Below, one piece after another: positions 8,046 through 17,016 of a stretch of DNA of 64,000 nt; the first letter of the stretch is position 1, and each line of letters starts with the position of its first letter. The notes under the pieces are model-generated. The model did no database searches. It worked only from the letters and a program-made list of their open reading frames with translations, and was not told the origin of the DNA. A program made the position numbers and the translations under genes. Source of the stretch: Alphaproteobacteria bacterium (lineage in GTDB: Bacteria; Pseudomonadota; Alphaproteobacteria; Rhodospirillales; Rhodospirillaceae); assembly GCA_030835385.1 (NCBI GenBank), contig JAURPI010000018.1, forward strand, positions 59,169 through 123,168, given 5' to 3'.

Positions 8046-8867
8046 ATGGTGACTCTAAAACAGCGGTTATCCGAACCTGAGATCGTTCAAGTGCCGGGCG
8101 TATATGATGCACTTACGGCCGCGCTTGCTGAAAAAGCTGGTTTTGAAGCGGCATTTATCTCTGGGTCTGCAGTCGCTTACAGCCAGTTGGGACGTCCTGA
8201 TATTGGTTTGGTTGCGATGACAGAGATGGCCCAAGTAGTTGACCGTGTGCGTGACCGTGTCGGTATTCCGCTGTTTGTTGATGCGGATTCAGGTTTCGGA
8301 AACGCATATCATGTGGCACGCGCCGTTCGTCTATTCGAGCGGTCCGGCGCATCAGGTATTCAGATTGAGGACCAGGTCAACACAAAGTCCGTAGCTGAGG
8401 TATCTAAGAGACCACTGGTTTCTATTGATACGATGGTTGGTAAGCTTAAATCCGCTTTGGATGCGCGCACTTCCGAAGAGACGATTATCAGTGCCCGGAG
8501 CGACGCTGTCTTTACAGAAGGTGTAGACGCGGCCTTGGATCGTGCTAACGCTTATGCCGATTCCGGGGTTGATATGGTTTTTGTCGAGGGGCTAACAGAG
8601 GCCGGAGACCGGCAACGTCTTTGTGATGCGCTTAAGGGTCGTGTGACTCTTCTATTCAATCTTCTCAAACCCGGAGCAGCGGGTGCTCCATCACCTAACG
8701 ACTTGCAGGCTTCCGGGTATGACATTGTCTTGTTCCCGGCCGCGGTCATAGGTCCCTCTGCTAATGCGGTCTGGCAGTCTTTGAATCGCCTCAAAGGAAC
8801 AGATGTTTCTGCTGATCCAGTTCCCGTAACGGACCTGATAGATGCCGATGTCTTGGCGAAATGCTGA
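8046..8867 (+). CDS. Isocitrate lyase / PEP mutase superfamily protein
   Basis: 273 residues from ATG 8046, chosen because an AAGGA ribosome site ends 8 bases ahead; an upstream start at 8019 would overlap the previous gene. The TIM-barrel signature 'LFVDADSGFGN' carries the Mg-binding Asp pair, followed by 'GIQIEDQV'. The isocitrate and methylisocitrate lyase catalytic loop K-R/K-C-G-H is absent: the equivalent segment reads 'NTKSVAEVSKRPLVS', with no Cys. The protein is therefore more like the oxaloacetate hydrolase or decarboxylase, dimethylmalate lyase or phosphonomutase branches. It probably cleaves or hydrolyses a 2-oxo or 2-hydroxy diacid. Last gene of the 5694-8867 operon. Confidence 0.8.
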   Translation: MVTLKQRLSEPEIVQVPGVYDALTAALAEKAGFEAAFISGSAVAYSQLGRPDIGLVAMTEMAQVVDRVRDRVGIPLFVDADSGFGNAYHVARAVRLFERSGASGIQIEDQVNTKSVAEVSKRPLVSIDTMVGKLKSALDARTSEETIISARSDAVFTEGVDAALDRANAYADSGVDMVFVEGLTEAGDRQRLCDALKGRVTLLFNLLKPGAAGAPSPNDLQASGYDIVLFPAAVIGPSANAVWQSLNRLKGTDVSADPVPVTDLIDADVLAKC

Positions 8868-8996
8868 GAATACCGCGGGTTAGAGGGTTTCTAGCCGCCT
8901 AGGTGCGGAACCAGAGGTAATTCGCGACCTTCGATTTTGTGTATACTGTGGTCCAAATGGCATCGTCGGTGATGTCCCTCTGGATCGGAGAAAACT

Positions 8997-11219
8997 ATGA
9001 ACAAAATTACCCCACCTGAAGGTTTGGTTTTCGGATCACCCGAGGGGGCGTCGCGGCGGTCTGTTCTGAAAATGACCGGGGCAGCAAGTGGTGGTCTTGT
9101 GCTCGGTATGGTCCTTATGGAAAAAGGTCACGAGGCCCGGGCGGCGACCGAAGATGCCGCGTTTGCGCCGAATGCGTTCTTGGAAATCAATCCCAACGGA
9201 CGCATACTCATTTACTCTAAGGCGCCGGAAATCGGTCAGGGCATCAAAACCGCTTTCCCAATGATTGTTGCGGAAGAATTGGATGCTGCTTGGACCGACG
9301 TTGATGTCCAACAGGCGCCAATCAATCCTAATGTCTACGGTCGACAAAGTGCTGGCGGTTCGTTCTCAATACTCGGCGCGTGGGATCAGTTACGTCAGGC
9401 CGGAGCCGCGGCGCGATCAATGCTGGTGTCGGCGGCCGCACAACAGTGGAGCGTAGAGTCCGCATCTTGTAGTGCGGCGAATAGCCACGTTATTCATCCC
9501 GACGGTGAGCGGAAACTTTCCTACGCGTCTCTGGCATCATCCGCAGCGCGTTTACCTATCCCTGATGTGGAGAGCCTGACCCTAAAGGATCGTGAAGACT
9601 ACGAACTCATCGGAACATGGGTGGGTGGTGTAGAGAACGAGCAACTCGTCACTGGTCAGCCGCTTTTTGGTACGGATCAAGTGCTACCGGACATGGTTTA
9701 CGCGACCTACCACAAGTGCCCAGCATTTGGCGGGACTGTTGTGTCAGCGAATCTGGATCATGTGCGCTCATTGGACGGAGTTTTAGATGCCTTTGCCCTT
9801 GAAGGGACAGGCAATACCAGTGAGATCATGCCTGGTGTTGCAATTGTTGCTACGTCTACTTGGGCGGCGATGCAGGCAAAATCTGCACTCGAAGTCGAGT
9901 GGGACGAGACCAATGCGTCAAAGGATAGTTGGTCAGACGCTCTCTCACAGGCACGTGCATTAGCCGGTTCAAAGGGCAAGGAGATTATTACCAAGGGCGA
10001 CGTTGGCGGGGCAATGGCCGCCGCCGAGACAACAATTGAGGCATTCTATAGTTATCCATTTGTTGCGCACGCTCCCATGGAGCCACAGAATTGCACGGCC
10101 TGGCATCGCGGTGATGAGGTCGAAATTTGGGCGCCGACTCAAACACCTGAAAGAGGTGTGTCCTCGGTTGCGTCAATATTTGGCCTGCCAAAGGAAAAAG
10201 TGACGCTGCATCAAATTCGGTCTGGCGGGGGTTTTGGTCGACGCCTTTACAACGATTTTGTCTGCGAGGCTGTAGCGATTTCTGAGCGCGTCGGGGCTCC
10301 TGTTAAATTGCAGTGGACCAGAGAAGACGACACACGTCACGACATGTACCGAGCGGGCGGTTTCCATCACATGTCTGGGTCCGTGGATGCGGATGGAAAG
10401 TTGACGTCCCTCAGTGATCATAATGTTACGTTTACTGCCGATGGGCAGAAAGCTGTGTCCGGCGGCAATCTTCGAGACAGTGAGTTCCCGTTCCCACTCA
10501 TCGAAAATGCCGAGCTGTCCCAAACCCTGCTGCCATGGAAAACCCCATGCGGCGCTTGGAGGGCGCCGGGCTCTAACGTGTTCGGGTTTGTATTCCAGTC
10601 CTTCCTGCATGAATTGGCCGTCGCTGGGGGGCGGGATCATGTTGAATTCTTGCTCGAGCTACTGGGCGAGCCGCGTTGGCTTGATCCCGGCAACTTACGC
10701 GCGCTGCATACGGGCCGTACGGCAGATGTCATAAAACTCGCGGCCGAAAAAGCAGGGTGGGGGCAATCTCTCCCTGACGGGCATCACCTGGGTTTGGGTT
10801 TCTATTTCAGCCATGCCGGTCATATTGCCGAAGTTGCAGAAGTCAGTGTTAAAGGCGGGAATGCCCTCAAAATACACAAAGTGACAGTCGCTGCAGATGT
10901 TGGACCCATTGTTAATATGAGTGGTGCGAAGAATCAGTGTGAAGGGTCGGTCATAGATGGCATCAGTGCGATGCTTGGTCAGCAGCTGAGTATCGAAAAT
11001 GGCCGGATCAAAGAGGGGAATCTTGATCAGTACCCCTTACTGAAGATGGCCGACGCACCGCACGTGGATGTTCATTTCATTCAGTCAGATAACATCCCAA
11101 CAGGTCTCGGCGAACCTGCGCTACCGCCTGTGACACCAGCCGTGTGCAACGCAATTTATGCGGCGACAGGTCAGAGAATTCGGTCTTTACCACTCAGCCT
11201 TGAAGGGTTCGCCGTTTAA
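8997..11219 (+). CDS. Molybdopterin-binding xanthine dehydrogenase family subunit (IorB-like), Tat-exported
   Basis: A 740-residue large subunit of the molybdenum hydroxylase family, closest in layout to isoquinoline 1-oxidoreductase beta subunit (IorB). The N-terminus has a twin-arginine signal, 'SRRSVLKMTGAASGG', so it acts in the periplasm. Molybdopterin motifs include 'GGGFGRRLYNDF' and 'PCGAWRAPGSN'. The C-terminal 'GLGEPALPPVTPAVCNA' holds the catalytic Glu expected for hydroxylation. Such enzymes work with a small [2Fe-2S] subunit and a cytochrome, neither of which is in this window. The 129-base gap upstream suggests its own promoter. Its stop codon overlaps the stop of the convergent small protein gene. 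Confidence 0.88.
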   Translation: MNKITPPEGLVFGSPEGASRRSVLKMTGAASGGLVLGMVLMEKGHEARAATEDAAFAPNAFLEINPNGRILIYSKAPEIGQGIKTAFPMIVAEELDAAWTDVDVQQAPINPNVYGRQSAGGSFSILGAWDQLRQAGAAARSMLVSAAAQQWSVESASCSAANSHVIHPDGERKLSYASLASSAARLPIPDVESLTLKDREDYELIGTWVGGVENEQLVTGQPLFGTDQVLPDMVYATYHKCPAFGGTVVSANLDHVRSLDGVLDAFALEGTGNTSEIMPGVAIVATSTWAAMQAKSALEVEWDETNASKDSWSDALSQARALAGSKGKEIITKGDVGGAMAAAETTIEAFYSYPFVAHAPMEPQNCTAWHRGDEVEIWAPTQTPERGVSSVASIFGLPKEKVTLHQIRSGGGFGRRLYNDFVCEAVAISERVGAPVKLQWTREDDTRHDMYRAGGFHHMSGSVDADGKLTSLSDHNVTFTADGQKAVSGGNLRDSEFPFPLIENAELSQTLLPWKTPCGAWRAPGSNVFGFVFQSFLHELAVAGGRDHVEFLLELLGEPRWLDPGNLRALHTGRTADVIKLAAEKAGWGQSLPDGHHLGLGFYFSHAGHIAEVAEVSVKGGNALKIHKVTVAADVGPIVNMSGAKNQCEGSVIDGISAMLGQQLSIENGRIKEGNLDQYPLLKMADAPHVDVHFIQSDNIPTGLGEPALPPVTPAVCNAIYAATGQRIRSLPLSLEGFAV

Positions 11220-11557
11220 ATATCCTCGCCGGGCGCACCTTCAGGAACTGCGCGTTCCGCTCGTTCTGTCTGCTGGAGCAGGAGGTAGAACACGCGGTCA
11301 CTAATCTCTTCTCGCAGGGATTCGCGTTGATTTGCGGCATCTTCGTCGGGAGAAAAGTTATCCACGTCGGATTTAGGCAAGATGCCTTTCTGGTCCAAAA
11401 GTCGTTCAACCGCGTCGAGGCGCTGGCGTGTCACAATGAGTTCGCTAAGCAACGAGACATTCATTGATAATAGAATGTCAGTCGCTTCATCCTCAAACAT
11501 CATTGGTCTGGGGCCTTTGGCGACCCGCGGCAGCGTAACTTTCTCTTCAGTACTCAT
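11216..11557 (-). CDS. Small helical partner protein of methyltransferase (copy B)
   Basis: A 113-residue, strongly charged, probably helical protein. It is the most divergent of the three related small proteins, but keeps the core spacing: 'LSMNVSLLSELI', the helix 'RQRLDAVERLLDQKG', an acidic-proline turn 'VDNFSPDEDAA' (compare 'MVEAYRPTEEQAA' in copy C) and a final 'ISDRVFYLL'. Here the gene order is reversed: it follows the methyltransferase (9 bases downstream) instead of preceding it. Its stop codon overlaps that of the molybdenum hydroxylase on the other strand. Function unknown; association with the methyltransferase is the only clue. Confidence 0.7.
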   Translation of the reverse strand: MSTEEKVTLPRVAKGPRPMMFEDEATDILLSMNVSLLSELIVTRQRLDAVERLLDQKGILPKSDVDNFSPDEDAANQRESLREEISDRVFYLLLQQTERAERAVPEGAPGEDI

Positions 11558-11566
11558 CTTTGGGTC

Positions 11567-12748
11567 CTATTCCTTAATGCCGATAATAAATGCCATGCCT
11601 AAGGGAGACCCCGCCGGTGCGCCGTAACCGACCGACTGAGAATTTCCAATCGCTGAATCGATTTTTGCTTGGTCCTTGCCGCCTTTAACCTGGGAGAAAT
11701 CCCGAATCACATTTTCGGGTAGAAACCCAGCTTCAGTCGCAATTTGTTTTAAGTCTAGCGTTCGGTATTTTGTCCAGAACGGTTCATTATTGTAGTACGT
11801 CTCATTTGTGTAGATGAATTGGCGGTAGGGGTCGACCTCATCCAATTGCGGAAGGTCGGCGTGGATCATTACACCACCTGGTTTGAGCAGGCGATGGCAT
11901 TCCTTAATTATCGTCGGCCATGCTTTTGTGGATGTTTCGTGAGCTAAAATATTCGAGACAATAAGGTCAAAACTGCTGTCGTCATATTTTGTCTGTTCGG
12001 CCGACTGCTGCGAGAAGTGTATCTTTAGTCCTAAGGCCTCGGCCCGAGCGTGGCCATACCGTAGTAGTGGCGCGCCAACATCGATTGCGTGGACATCAGC
12101 TTCGGGCCAACGTTTGACGTAGGCCGCCGTGCTGTGACCAATTGTGCACCCCATGTCGAGTATCCGTGAAGGATTCAGGTCAGGAAACACCGCATCGAGA
12201 TAACCAGTAATGGTGCGGCCAGCCATGTCAGTCATGCCGCTGCCGCCAGAGTTGTAGATATGAATGGCGCGGTCATAGATCGCGCCGGCGGCAATATCAT
12301 CTTCGCGGTGGTCGGACGTATATCCGCCAGGCTGGCAATGAATATCGACAGCGGTGATGTACCGAGGCAATTCCAAACTGGGATCAAGCTCGAGGGTTCC
12401 TAGATTTCGATCGATTTCTTTTGATTTGTCGATAAGGTCAGGTAACTGCTGTTCGACAGGTGGGATCAGGGATTCAAACATCAACTCCTGAACCACACGA
12501 TGAAACCCCATTTGGAACTTCATATAGTTGCCCTTCAGCATCTCCGTCCGAATTTGCCTGTAATCGTCCAAGGGTTTGCCGGTTTGTTTTTCGTACTCTG
12601 GTTTTATTTCCCGATAGAACATTTCTCGACTGCCAGCCGCAAATTTCCGCAGTAACGATTGTCGAAGAGTGCGGACATTGTTTTGCCGTTCAGCCTCATC
12701 GTGGCTGCGGTTGGTCATCATTGCGTGTTCGTGTTGGGCTTCAGCCAT
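11567..12748 (-). CDS. SAM-dependent methyltransferase, 'IHxQPGGY' family (copy B)
   Basis: A 393-residue methyltransferase paralogous to those at 194, 39295 and 50620. The helical N-terminal half ends in 'GTLELDPSLELPRY' and the signature 'DIHCQPGGYTSD' (about residue 137). SAM motif I 'ILDMGCTIGHST' is near residue 196, with 'DVHAIDVG' following; 'LLKPGGVMIHADL' and 'NNEPFW' (about residue 317) complete the pattern. No signal peptide is seen. It stands alone upstream with a 228-base gap to a divergent FAD monooxygenase, and the small partner gene follows it. Methyl acceptor unknown. Confidence 0.85.
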   Translation of the reverse strand: MAEAQHEHAMMTNRSHDEAERQNNVRTLRQSLLRKFAAGSREMFYREIKPEYEKQTGKPLDDYRQIRTEMLKGNYMKFQMGFHRVVQELMFESLIPPVEQQLPDLIDKSKEIDRNLGTLELDPSLELPRYITAVDIHCQPGGYTSDHREDDIAAGAIYDRAIHIYNSGGSGMTDMAGRTITGYLDAVFPDLNPSRILDMGCTIGHSTAAYVKRWPEADVHAIDVGAPLLRYGHARAEALGLKIHFSQQSAEQTKYDDSSFDLIVSNILAHETSTKAWPTIIKECHRLLKPGGVMIHADLPQLDEVDPYRQFIYTNETYYNNEPFWTKYRTLDLKQIATEAGFLPENVIRDFSQVKGGKDQAKIDSAIGNSQSVGYGAPAGSPLGMAFIIGIKE

Positions 12749-12976
12749 AGTTCCGCCTTAGGGTCTAATTGAGGATCTATTCATGCCACTATTTAACACA
12801 TCCAGCCGTTCAGATGCTGACTAGTGTGCAAATTTATGAGCGTTGAGCCTGGGTAATTTGACCGCGGATTGGTCTTGCAAAGGGACACGGGTATCGATTG
12901 TCCTGTACGGTAGTAAAACAGACACAGGAGTGTTTGACTGGATAGTATCAGTAATGGGTACGTTTAAGAGAGTGTT

Positions 12977-14164
12977 GTGAAAGATCTGCATGTTGTCCTG
13001 ATAGGCGCCGGAATTGGTGGGCTGACCGCGGCCATAGCCCTACAACGTGCGGGGTTCAAAGTCTCTGTACATGAACAAGCGGAAGAACTTGGTGAAGTTG
13101 GTGCTGGCCTCACCCTCGCGAAGAACGCTAACAAAGCGATGCGGTCCCTTGGCCTAACCGCCAAATTGTCGGAAATCGGATTTCGTCCGGAGAGCTCTGG
13201 ACGCAAAGACCTAATGACTGGCGTTATTCATCTCCTGTCCTCTGCGCCAGGTGATGTTCGTCAAGACAAGGGAGAGGCAGACCCAGACCCTGATGCGCGG
13301 TTTTGGATGTATCACCGTGCTGACATTCATGCCCTTTTGGCAGAGACCGTGCGTGCTCATGATCCTGACGCGATCCATCTTGGTCACTGCTTTCAGTCGC
13401 TCAGGCAAGACACCAATGGTGTCGAAGTGACTTTTACGAACGGCGATACAGTAAAGGGAGACCTGGCAATAGGTTGCGATGGCAATCGGTCAGTGGTTCG
13501 CCAGTCATTATTTGGTGAAGACAAGGTGGATTTCTTGGGCTACGTCGCATGGCGCGGTCTTGTCCCCGTCGATGCGTTGCCAGAGGGCACGATCGATACT
13601 GATACGTCGGTATTCGATGGCAAATACCGCAGCGTTGTTCGATATAAAATTCGCGGTGGGAAAACTGTGAATTTTGCAGCCTACGCCCAAAAAACAGACT
13701 GGGTGGATGAGGGGTGGTCCGTACCGGCCAAGAAGGACGAGCTAGTCGAAGAGTTCTCCGACACATGTGAAGAAGTGCAGCAGATGATCAAGCACATCCC
13801 CGCGGAGACGTGTTTCCGCTGGGGCATGTTCGGTCGGGAGCCCATGACAACCTGGACAGTTGGGCGCGTGTCACTACTCGGAGATGCAGCGCATCCCATG
13901 TTGCCGTTTTTGGGGCAGGGCGCTGGGATGTCCATGGAGGATGGCGTAGTGCTGGCGCGTTGCCTTGAAGCAGCGAACAGCATTGAAGAAGGACTTCAGC
14001 GCTACGAATCAGCCCGAGTGGAGCGCACCACTCTGGTGACGATTGGTGCCCGTTACAATGGCCTCCATATGCATGGCACGATTGAGAAAGCACTGGAGGA
14101 GCGGGCGAAGGAATTCGACCCTATCAAGATCAACGACTACGATCCGTCCACAGTTCCTGTGTAG
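12977..14164 (+). CDS. FAD-dependent aromatic monooxygenase (salicylate hydroxylase-like)
   Basis: A 395-residue class A flavoprotein monooxygenase beginning at GTG 12977. Three fingerprints are visible: the N-terminal FAD motif 'LIGAGIGGLTAAIALQRAG', the 'DG' motif 'LAIGCDGNRSVVR' (about residue 165) and the 'GD' motif 'SLLGDAAHPMLPFLGQGA' (about residue 298). The layout matches salicylate 1-monooxygenase and 6-hydroxynicotinate 3-monooxygenase, which hydroxylate aromatic rings with NAD(P)H and O2 in the cytoplasm. It is a single gene, divergent from methyltransferase B and convergent with the SnoaL-like gene 6 bases on. Confidence 0.88.
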   Translation: MKDLHVVLIGAGIGGLTAAIALQRAGFKVSVHEQAEELGEVGAGLTLAKNANKAMRSLGLTAKLSEIGFRPESSGRKDLMTGVIHLLSSAPGDVRQDKGEADPDPDARFWMYHRADIHALLAETVRAHDPDAIHLGHCFQSLRQDTNGVEVTFTNGDTVKGDLAIGCDGNRSVVRQSLFGEDKVDFLGYVAWRGLVPVDALPEGTIDTDTSVFDGKYRSVVRYKIRGGKTVNFAAYAQKTDWVDEGWSVPAKKDELVEEFSDTCEEVQQMIKHIPAETCFRWGMFGREPMTTWTVGRVSLLGDAAHPMLPFLGQGAGMSMEDGVVLARCLEAANSIEEGLQRYESARVERTTLVTIGARYNGLHMHGTIEKALEERAKEFDPIKINDYDPSTVPV

Positions 14165-14170
14165 CTGCTC

Positions 14171-14632
14171 CTATTCAACCTGGCGGGCCATGGCTCCCAT
14201 CAATTTCCAATCGCCGTCCGTGTCTTTGACCCAAACGTGAATTGTGTGATAGCGCTGATCAACTTCTGTGCCGTCGGGTAGCATGGTGCGGTGAGTGTTA
14301 TAGTAAATGACACCGGTATCGCCATGCATGGCAAAATCGTCAAAGAACAATTCAATCTTCTCAGAATTAGGCGCCGTGATCAGACTTTGGTTTTTCTTGA
14401 GCTGCGACAGGGGAGACGGTTTGGGAACACCGGGTGGCCAGCCAACGTAGTTTGGAGATGAGTTGGCGATGTAGTAGTCGAGCCCCGTCTTTGCTCTGGC
14501 TTTGTATATGGCTTGCTCTTTGGCCCAAACAATATCCCGGGCCTCTTCGTATTCTTTAGCCGACTGAGCCTGCGCCAAGGTTATTGGCGCTGTTGCCGTA
14601 AGCGCAAGGCTGAGGAGTATTATACGGATCAT
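14171..14632 (-). CDS. Secreted SnoaL/NTF2-like protein
   Basis: A 153-residue protein with a cleavable Sec signal ('LLSLALTATAPITLAQAQS'). The mature part fits the NTF2/SnoaL cone fold: an N-terminal helix ('ARDIVWAKEQAIYKARAK'), then the central 'LFFDDFAMHGDTGVIYYN' and the closing strand 'YHTIHVWVKDTDGDWKLMG', typical of DUF4440-like domains. It follows the beta-lactamase-fold hydrolase by 11 bases and is the last gene of a leftward run. It may be a small periplasmic isomerase, hydrolase or ligand-binding protein; no catalytic residues can be assigned. Confidence 0.7.
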   Translation of the reverse strand: MIRIILLSLALTATAPITLAQAQSAKEYEEARDIVWAKEQAIYKARAKTGLDYYIANSSPNYVGWPPGVPKPSPLSQLKKNQSLITAPNSEKIELFFDDFAMHGDTGVIYYNTHRTMLPDGTEVDQRYHTIHVWVKDTDGDWKLMGAMARQVE

Positions 14633-14643
14633 AGATGTCTCTC

Positions 14644-15936
14644 TTAAGATTGCGGAGTTGGAACAGTTTCGCCAGGGGCACGCATAACGCCGCGCATAAT
14701 GGTGTTTGGCAGTACTGTGTTATCCCAGGGCATGTCGCGCGGAGGTTGGTTGCCGACACGCAGGATCACTAAGTCTTCTGACGGTACTATGAAGACTACT
14801 TGGTTGGCATTGCCGTCATACAGATAGAGGTCGGCTGCAAGATATCGTTCCGCATGCTGTGCCACATTCATTCGTGGCACATCTGGGTTGGCGGCACCGC
14901 GTTCTTTTGTGTAGCGACCAGCGACGTAGAGACCCATGCCTGCCCATTCGTTTTGTGGGGTCGCGGTTCTGGATTCTGCCACATAGCCTTCGGGTAATAG
15001 ACGTTTGCCGTCCCATAGGCCGTCAAACAGACTTAGCAAACCAAGACGCAGGAATGTTTCCGCCGGTAATAGGATGCAACAGCCGGAATGGGCTGTGCCG
15101 CCGGGGCGATTGAGCCAAATCTGCCCTCCTTTGGCGCCAATCGGTTTGAGGATTTGTTCCGAAACCCATTCGCCATATCGCACGCCTGTTGCCCGTTCGA
15201 TAAGCGGTGCGACCATTTCAGATGTTGCATTGGAATAATCGTATCGCTCACCAGGTTTATGGGTGAGGGGATACTCACTGATGATGACATCATCATGGTA
15301 GGGGTGGATGTAGGCACGGTTGAGGATGCTTTCTGGAGAAGGATCAAAGCCCTGCCGTAGAAATCCTGTGCGCATATCCAAGAGATGACGAACCAGCATG
15401 GACTCCCGGTCGGTGCCCTTCCACTCTGAGACAAAGTCGCTAACGGGTTGATCCAAAGACTCGATATAACCTTCTTGGATTGCGCGTCCCACAGCAATCA
15501 CGGTGATCGGTTTTGCGAGAGATCGCCCTACGATCAAGGTCTCCGCATCCGCACCATTAAAATATGCTTCCCGTTCCAGTTTGCCTTTGCGCCAAACCAT
15601 AAACGCCTGAGAGTTGTGAGCTGCCGCGTAGGCTTCGGCTGTATCTAAAGCTTCTTTGGTAACCGTACTCGCTTTATCGGGGTTTGTTTCTGGTATCGGC
15701 TCAAACTCCGCCGCACCAGGAACATCTTCCAGCGGGTCGTAACTCAACCCACCGTTTTGGCCGCCACCGCCGCCAAACATGGCGTTGAGGCGCTCCAGGT
15801 AGAGGTCGTAGGCCTCTTGCGGGTACTTAGATGTTATCGGGTCTTTTTCGGTGGCGTTGATCGGCACAGAAAAAAGTGTGCCCATCGCAAAAAGCGAAGT
15901 GGCGATCGTCAATATTTTTCGATTAAGTAGTGGCAT
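14644..15936 (-). CDS. Serine hydrolase, beta-lactamase class C fold, exported
   Basis: 430 residues from ATG 15936, chosen because GGAG lies 9 bases upstream; a longer frame opens only with TTG. A signal peptide is present ('ILTIATSLFAMGTLFSVPI'). The active-site S-x-x-K motif is 'GRSLAKPIT' (about residue 145), the Y-x-N motif is in 'YDYSNATSEM' (about 238), and the third motif appears as 'AHSGC' near residue 288. This is the penicillin-binding/EstB esterase group. It probably hydrolyses an ester or amide in the periplasm, such as a 6-aminohexanoate dimer or a lactone; resistance to beta-lactams is not implied. Confidence 0.85.
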   Translation of the reverse strand: MPLLNRKILTIATSLFAMGTLFSVPINATEKDPITSKYPQEAYDLYLERLNAMFGGGGGQNGGLSYDPLEDVPGAAEFEPIPETNPDKASTVTKEALDTAEAYAAAHNSQAFMVWRKGKLEREAYFNGADAETLIVGRSLAKPITVIAVGRAIQEGYIESLDQPVSDFVSEWKGTDRESMLVRHLLDMRTGFLRQGFDPSPESILNRAYIHPYHDDVIISEYPLTHKPGERYDYSNATSEMVAPLIERATGVRYGEWVSEQILKPIGAKGGQIWLNRPGGTAHSGCCILLPAETFLRLGLLSLFDGLWDGKRLLPEGYVAESRTATPQNEWAGMGLYVAGRYTKERGAANPDVPRMNVAQHAERYLAADLYLYDGNANQVVFIVPSEDLVILRVGNQPPRDMPWDNTVLPNTIMRGVMRAPGETVPTPQS

Positions 15937-15997
15937 GTGGTGCGGCTCCAAAAGTTACTTGCCATCAAAACTGTGTGTAGAGGCTACCTTGTTCGAT

Positions 15998-16864
15998 CTA
16001 TTCGGCGGCAGCGTTATGGTCGTTTCGCCGCCAGGTGACCGGGATAACCGCCTCAGGTATAGGTTCACCCTCTCTTAAAAGGGCACTGTCTTGGAACGGT
16101 GAACGCTTGGCTGTGGGGTTAAACTCATAGCGGATATCACTACCGATCCATCGCAGGGAGAATCCAATGCGCCGGCCCTCTTTGCCTGCCGTACGGGGCA
16201 GAGACGCATGGATAGTTTTTGGGTGGATGATTATCATGTCACCGGCCTTAGCTTCCCATACACGAATATCCGCATCTGGCGCGGCTGTCCGCTCTAACAG
16301 CTCGTCCCAAGGGTGAAAATTCGGTGGGGCCACCGACCCCTCTAAAGCCCAAGAACTAACATACCGATGTGGATCTTTGTTTGATCCGGCCAGTGTTTTT
16401 AATGGCGCGTTGTCACGATCCACATCTGTCAGGGCTACCCACATGGATGGACTGTGATGGCCGCGAAGTGGAAAAAGGCATTCATCATTGTGCCAAGGCG
16501 TTGCTGTTTCCTCCGCTCCCCCTTCTTTCAGGAAGGTGCCATCGACCCATGGTCGCATTTCTTCAGATCCGATGACGTCTGCGACAATCTCAGCACAGTC
16601 GCAGCTTTCAATCAGGGCGTTCATCTCAGGCACACGGTTATATAAGTTGATCAGCCGGACATACCCGTCGTGATCTTCGAACTCAACGTCGCGTTGCGTT
16701 TCATGAGGGCCAAATTCAATGGTTCCCGCCCGCAAACCGTCGACCGTATCGTCGATCAGTTTGGTCATGTGTGCGATCCACTCACCCGTAAAAGCATTTG
16801 GCACATGTGCGACACCAATGTCGGAATAAGTATCGACAATCTCTTGGGTCACTTTTGGATGCAT
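15998..16864 (-). CDS. Phytanoyl-CoA dioxygenase (PhyH) family protein
   Basis: 288 residues from ATG 16864, supported by GGAG 10 bases ahead; longer frames to ATG 16885 or TTG 16945 lack a ribosome site. The Fe(II)/2-oxoglutarate ligands are visible: 'PWHNDECLFP' (H-x-D, about residues 135-140), the distal His in 'IIHPKTIHASLP' (about 228-238) and the 2-oxoglutarate-binding Arg in 'GRRIGFSLRW'. The family hydroxylates or halogenates unactivated carbons. Its neighbours are a GPH-type carrier upstream and an exported serine hydrolase downstream. An 11-base tandem repeat separates it from the carrier gene. Confidence 0.85.
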   Translation of the reverse strand: MHPKVTQEIVDTYSDIGVAHVPNAFTGEWIAHMTKLIDDTVDGLRAGTIEFGPHETQRDVEFEDHDGYVRLINLYNRVPEMNALIESCDCAEIVADVIGSEEMRPWVDGTFLKEGGAEETATPWHNDECLFPLRGHHSPSMWVALTDVDRDNAPLKTLAGSNKDPHRYVSSWALEGSVAPPNFHPWDELLERTAAPDADIRVWEAKAGDMIIIHPKTIHASLPRTAGKEGRRIGFSLRWIGSDIRYEFNPTAKRSPFQDSALLREGEPIPEAVIPVTWRRNDHNAAAE

Positions 16865-16972
16865 GCTGTCCGGTCTCCGAAACATAAATTCTAAGCTAAA
16901 CCCAACTGGCTCTACATTATCACTAGGAAAATGCTTCTGTTCCAATGCCCTCTAGTGACGGATTCATACTTT

Positions 16973-17016
16973 CCCTTTATGGGCCCTTTATGGGCCCTTT
17001 ATGGGCCCTTTATGGG
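16973..17016. repeat. Four-copy 11-base tandem repeat (CCCTTTATGGG)
   Basis: Four exact head-to-tail copies of CCCTTTATGGG fill this stretch. Each copy is itself mirrored (CCC-TTTAT-GGG), and adjacent copies create GGGCCC palindromes. The array begins in the gap downstream of the carrier gene and covers its last codons and TAA stop. Copy number could vary by slippage, altering the carrier's 3' end or the spacing to the PhyH gene. It may also act as a weak stem-loop cluster between the two genes. Confidence 0.95.

Noticed and set aside
16973..17016. Possible CRISPR-like array
   Set aside because: The 11-base units are directly adjacent with no spacers, and no cas genes are present.
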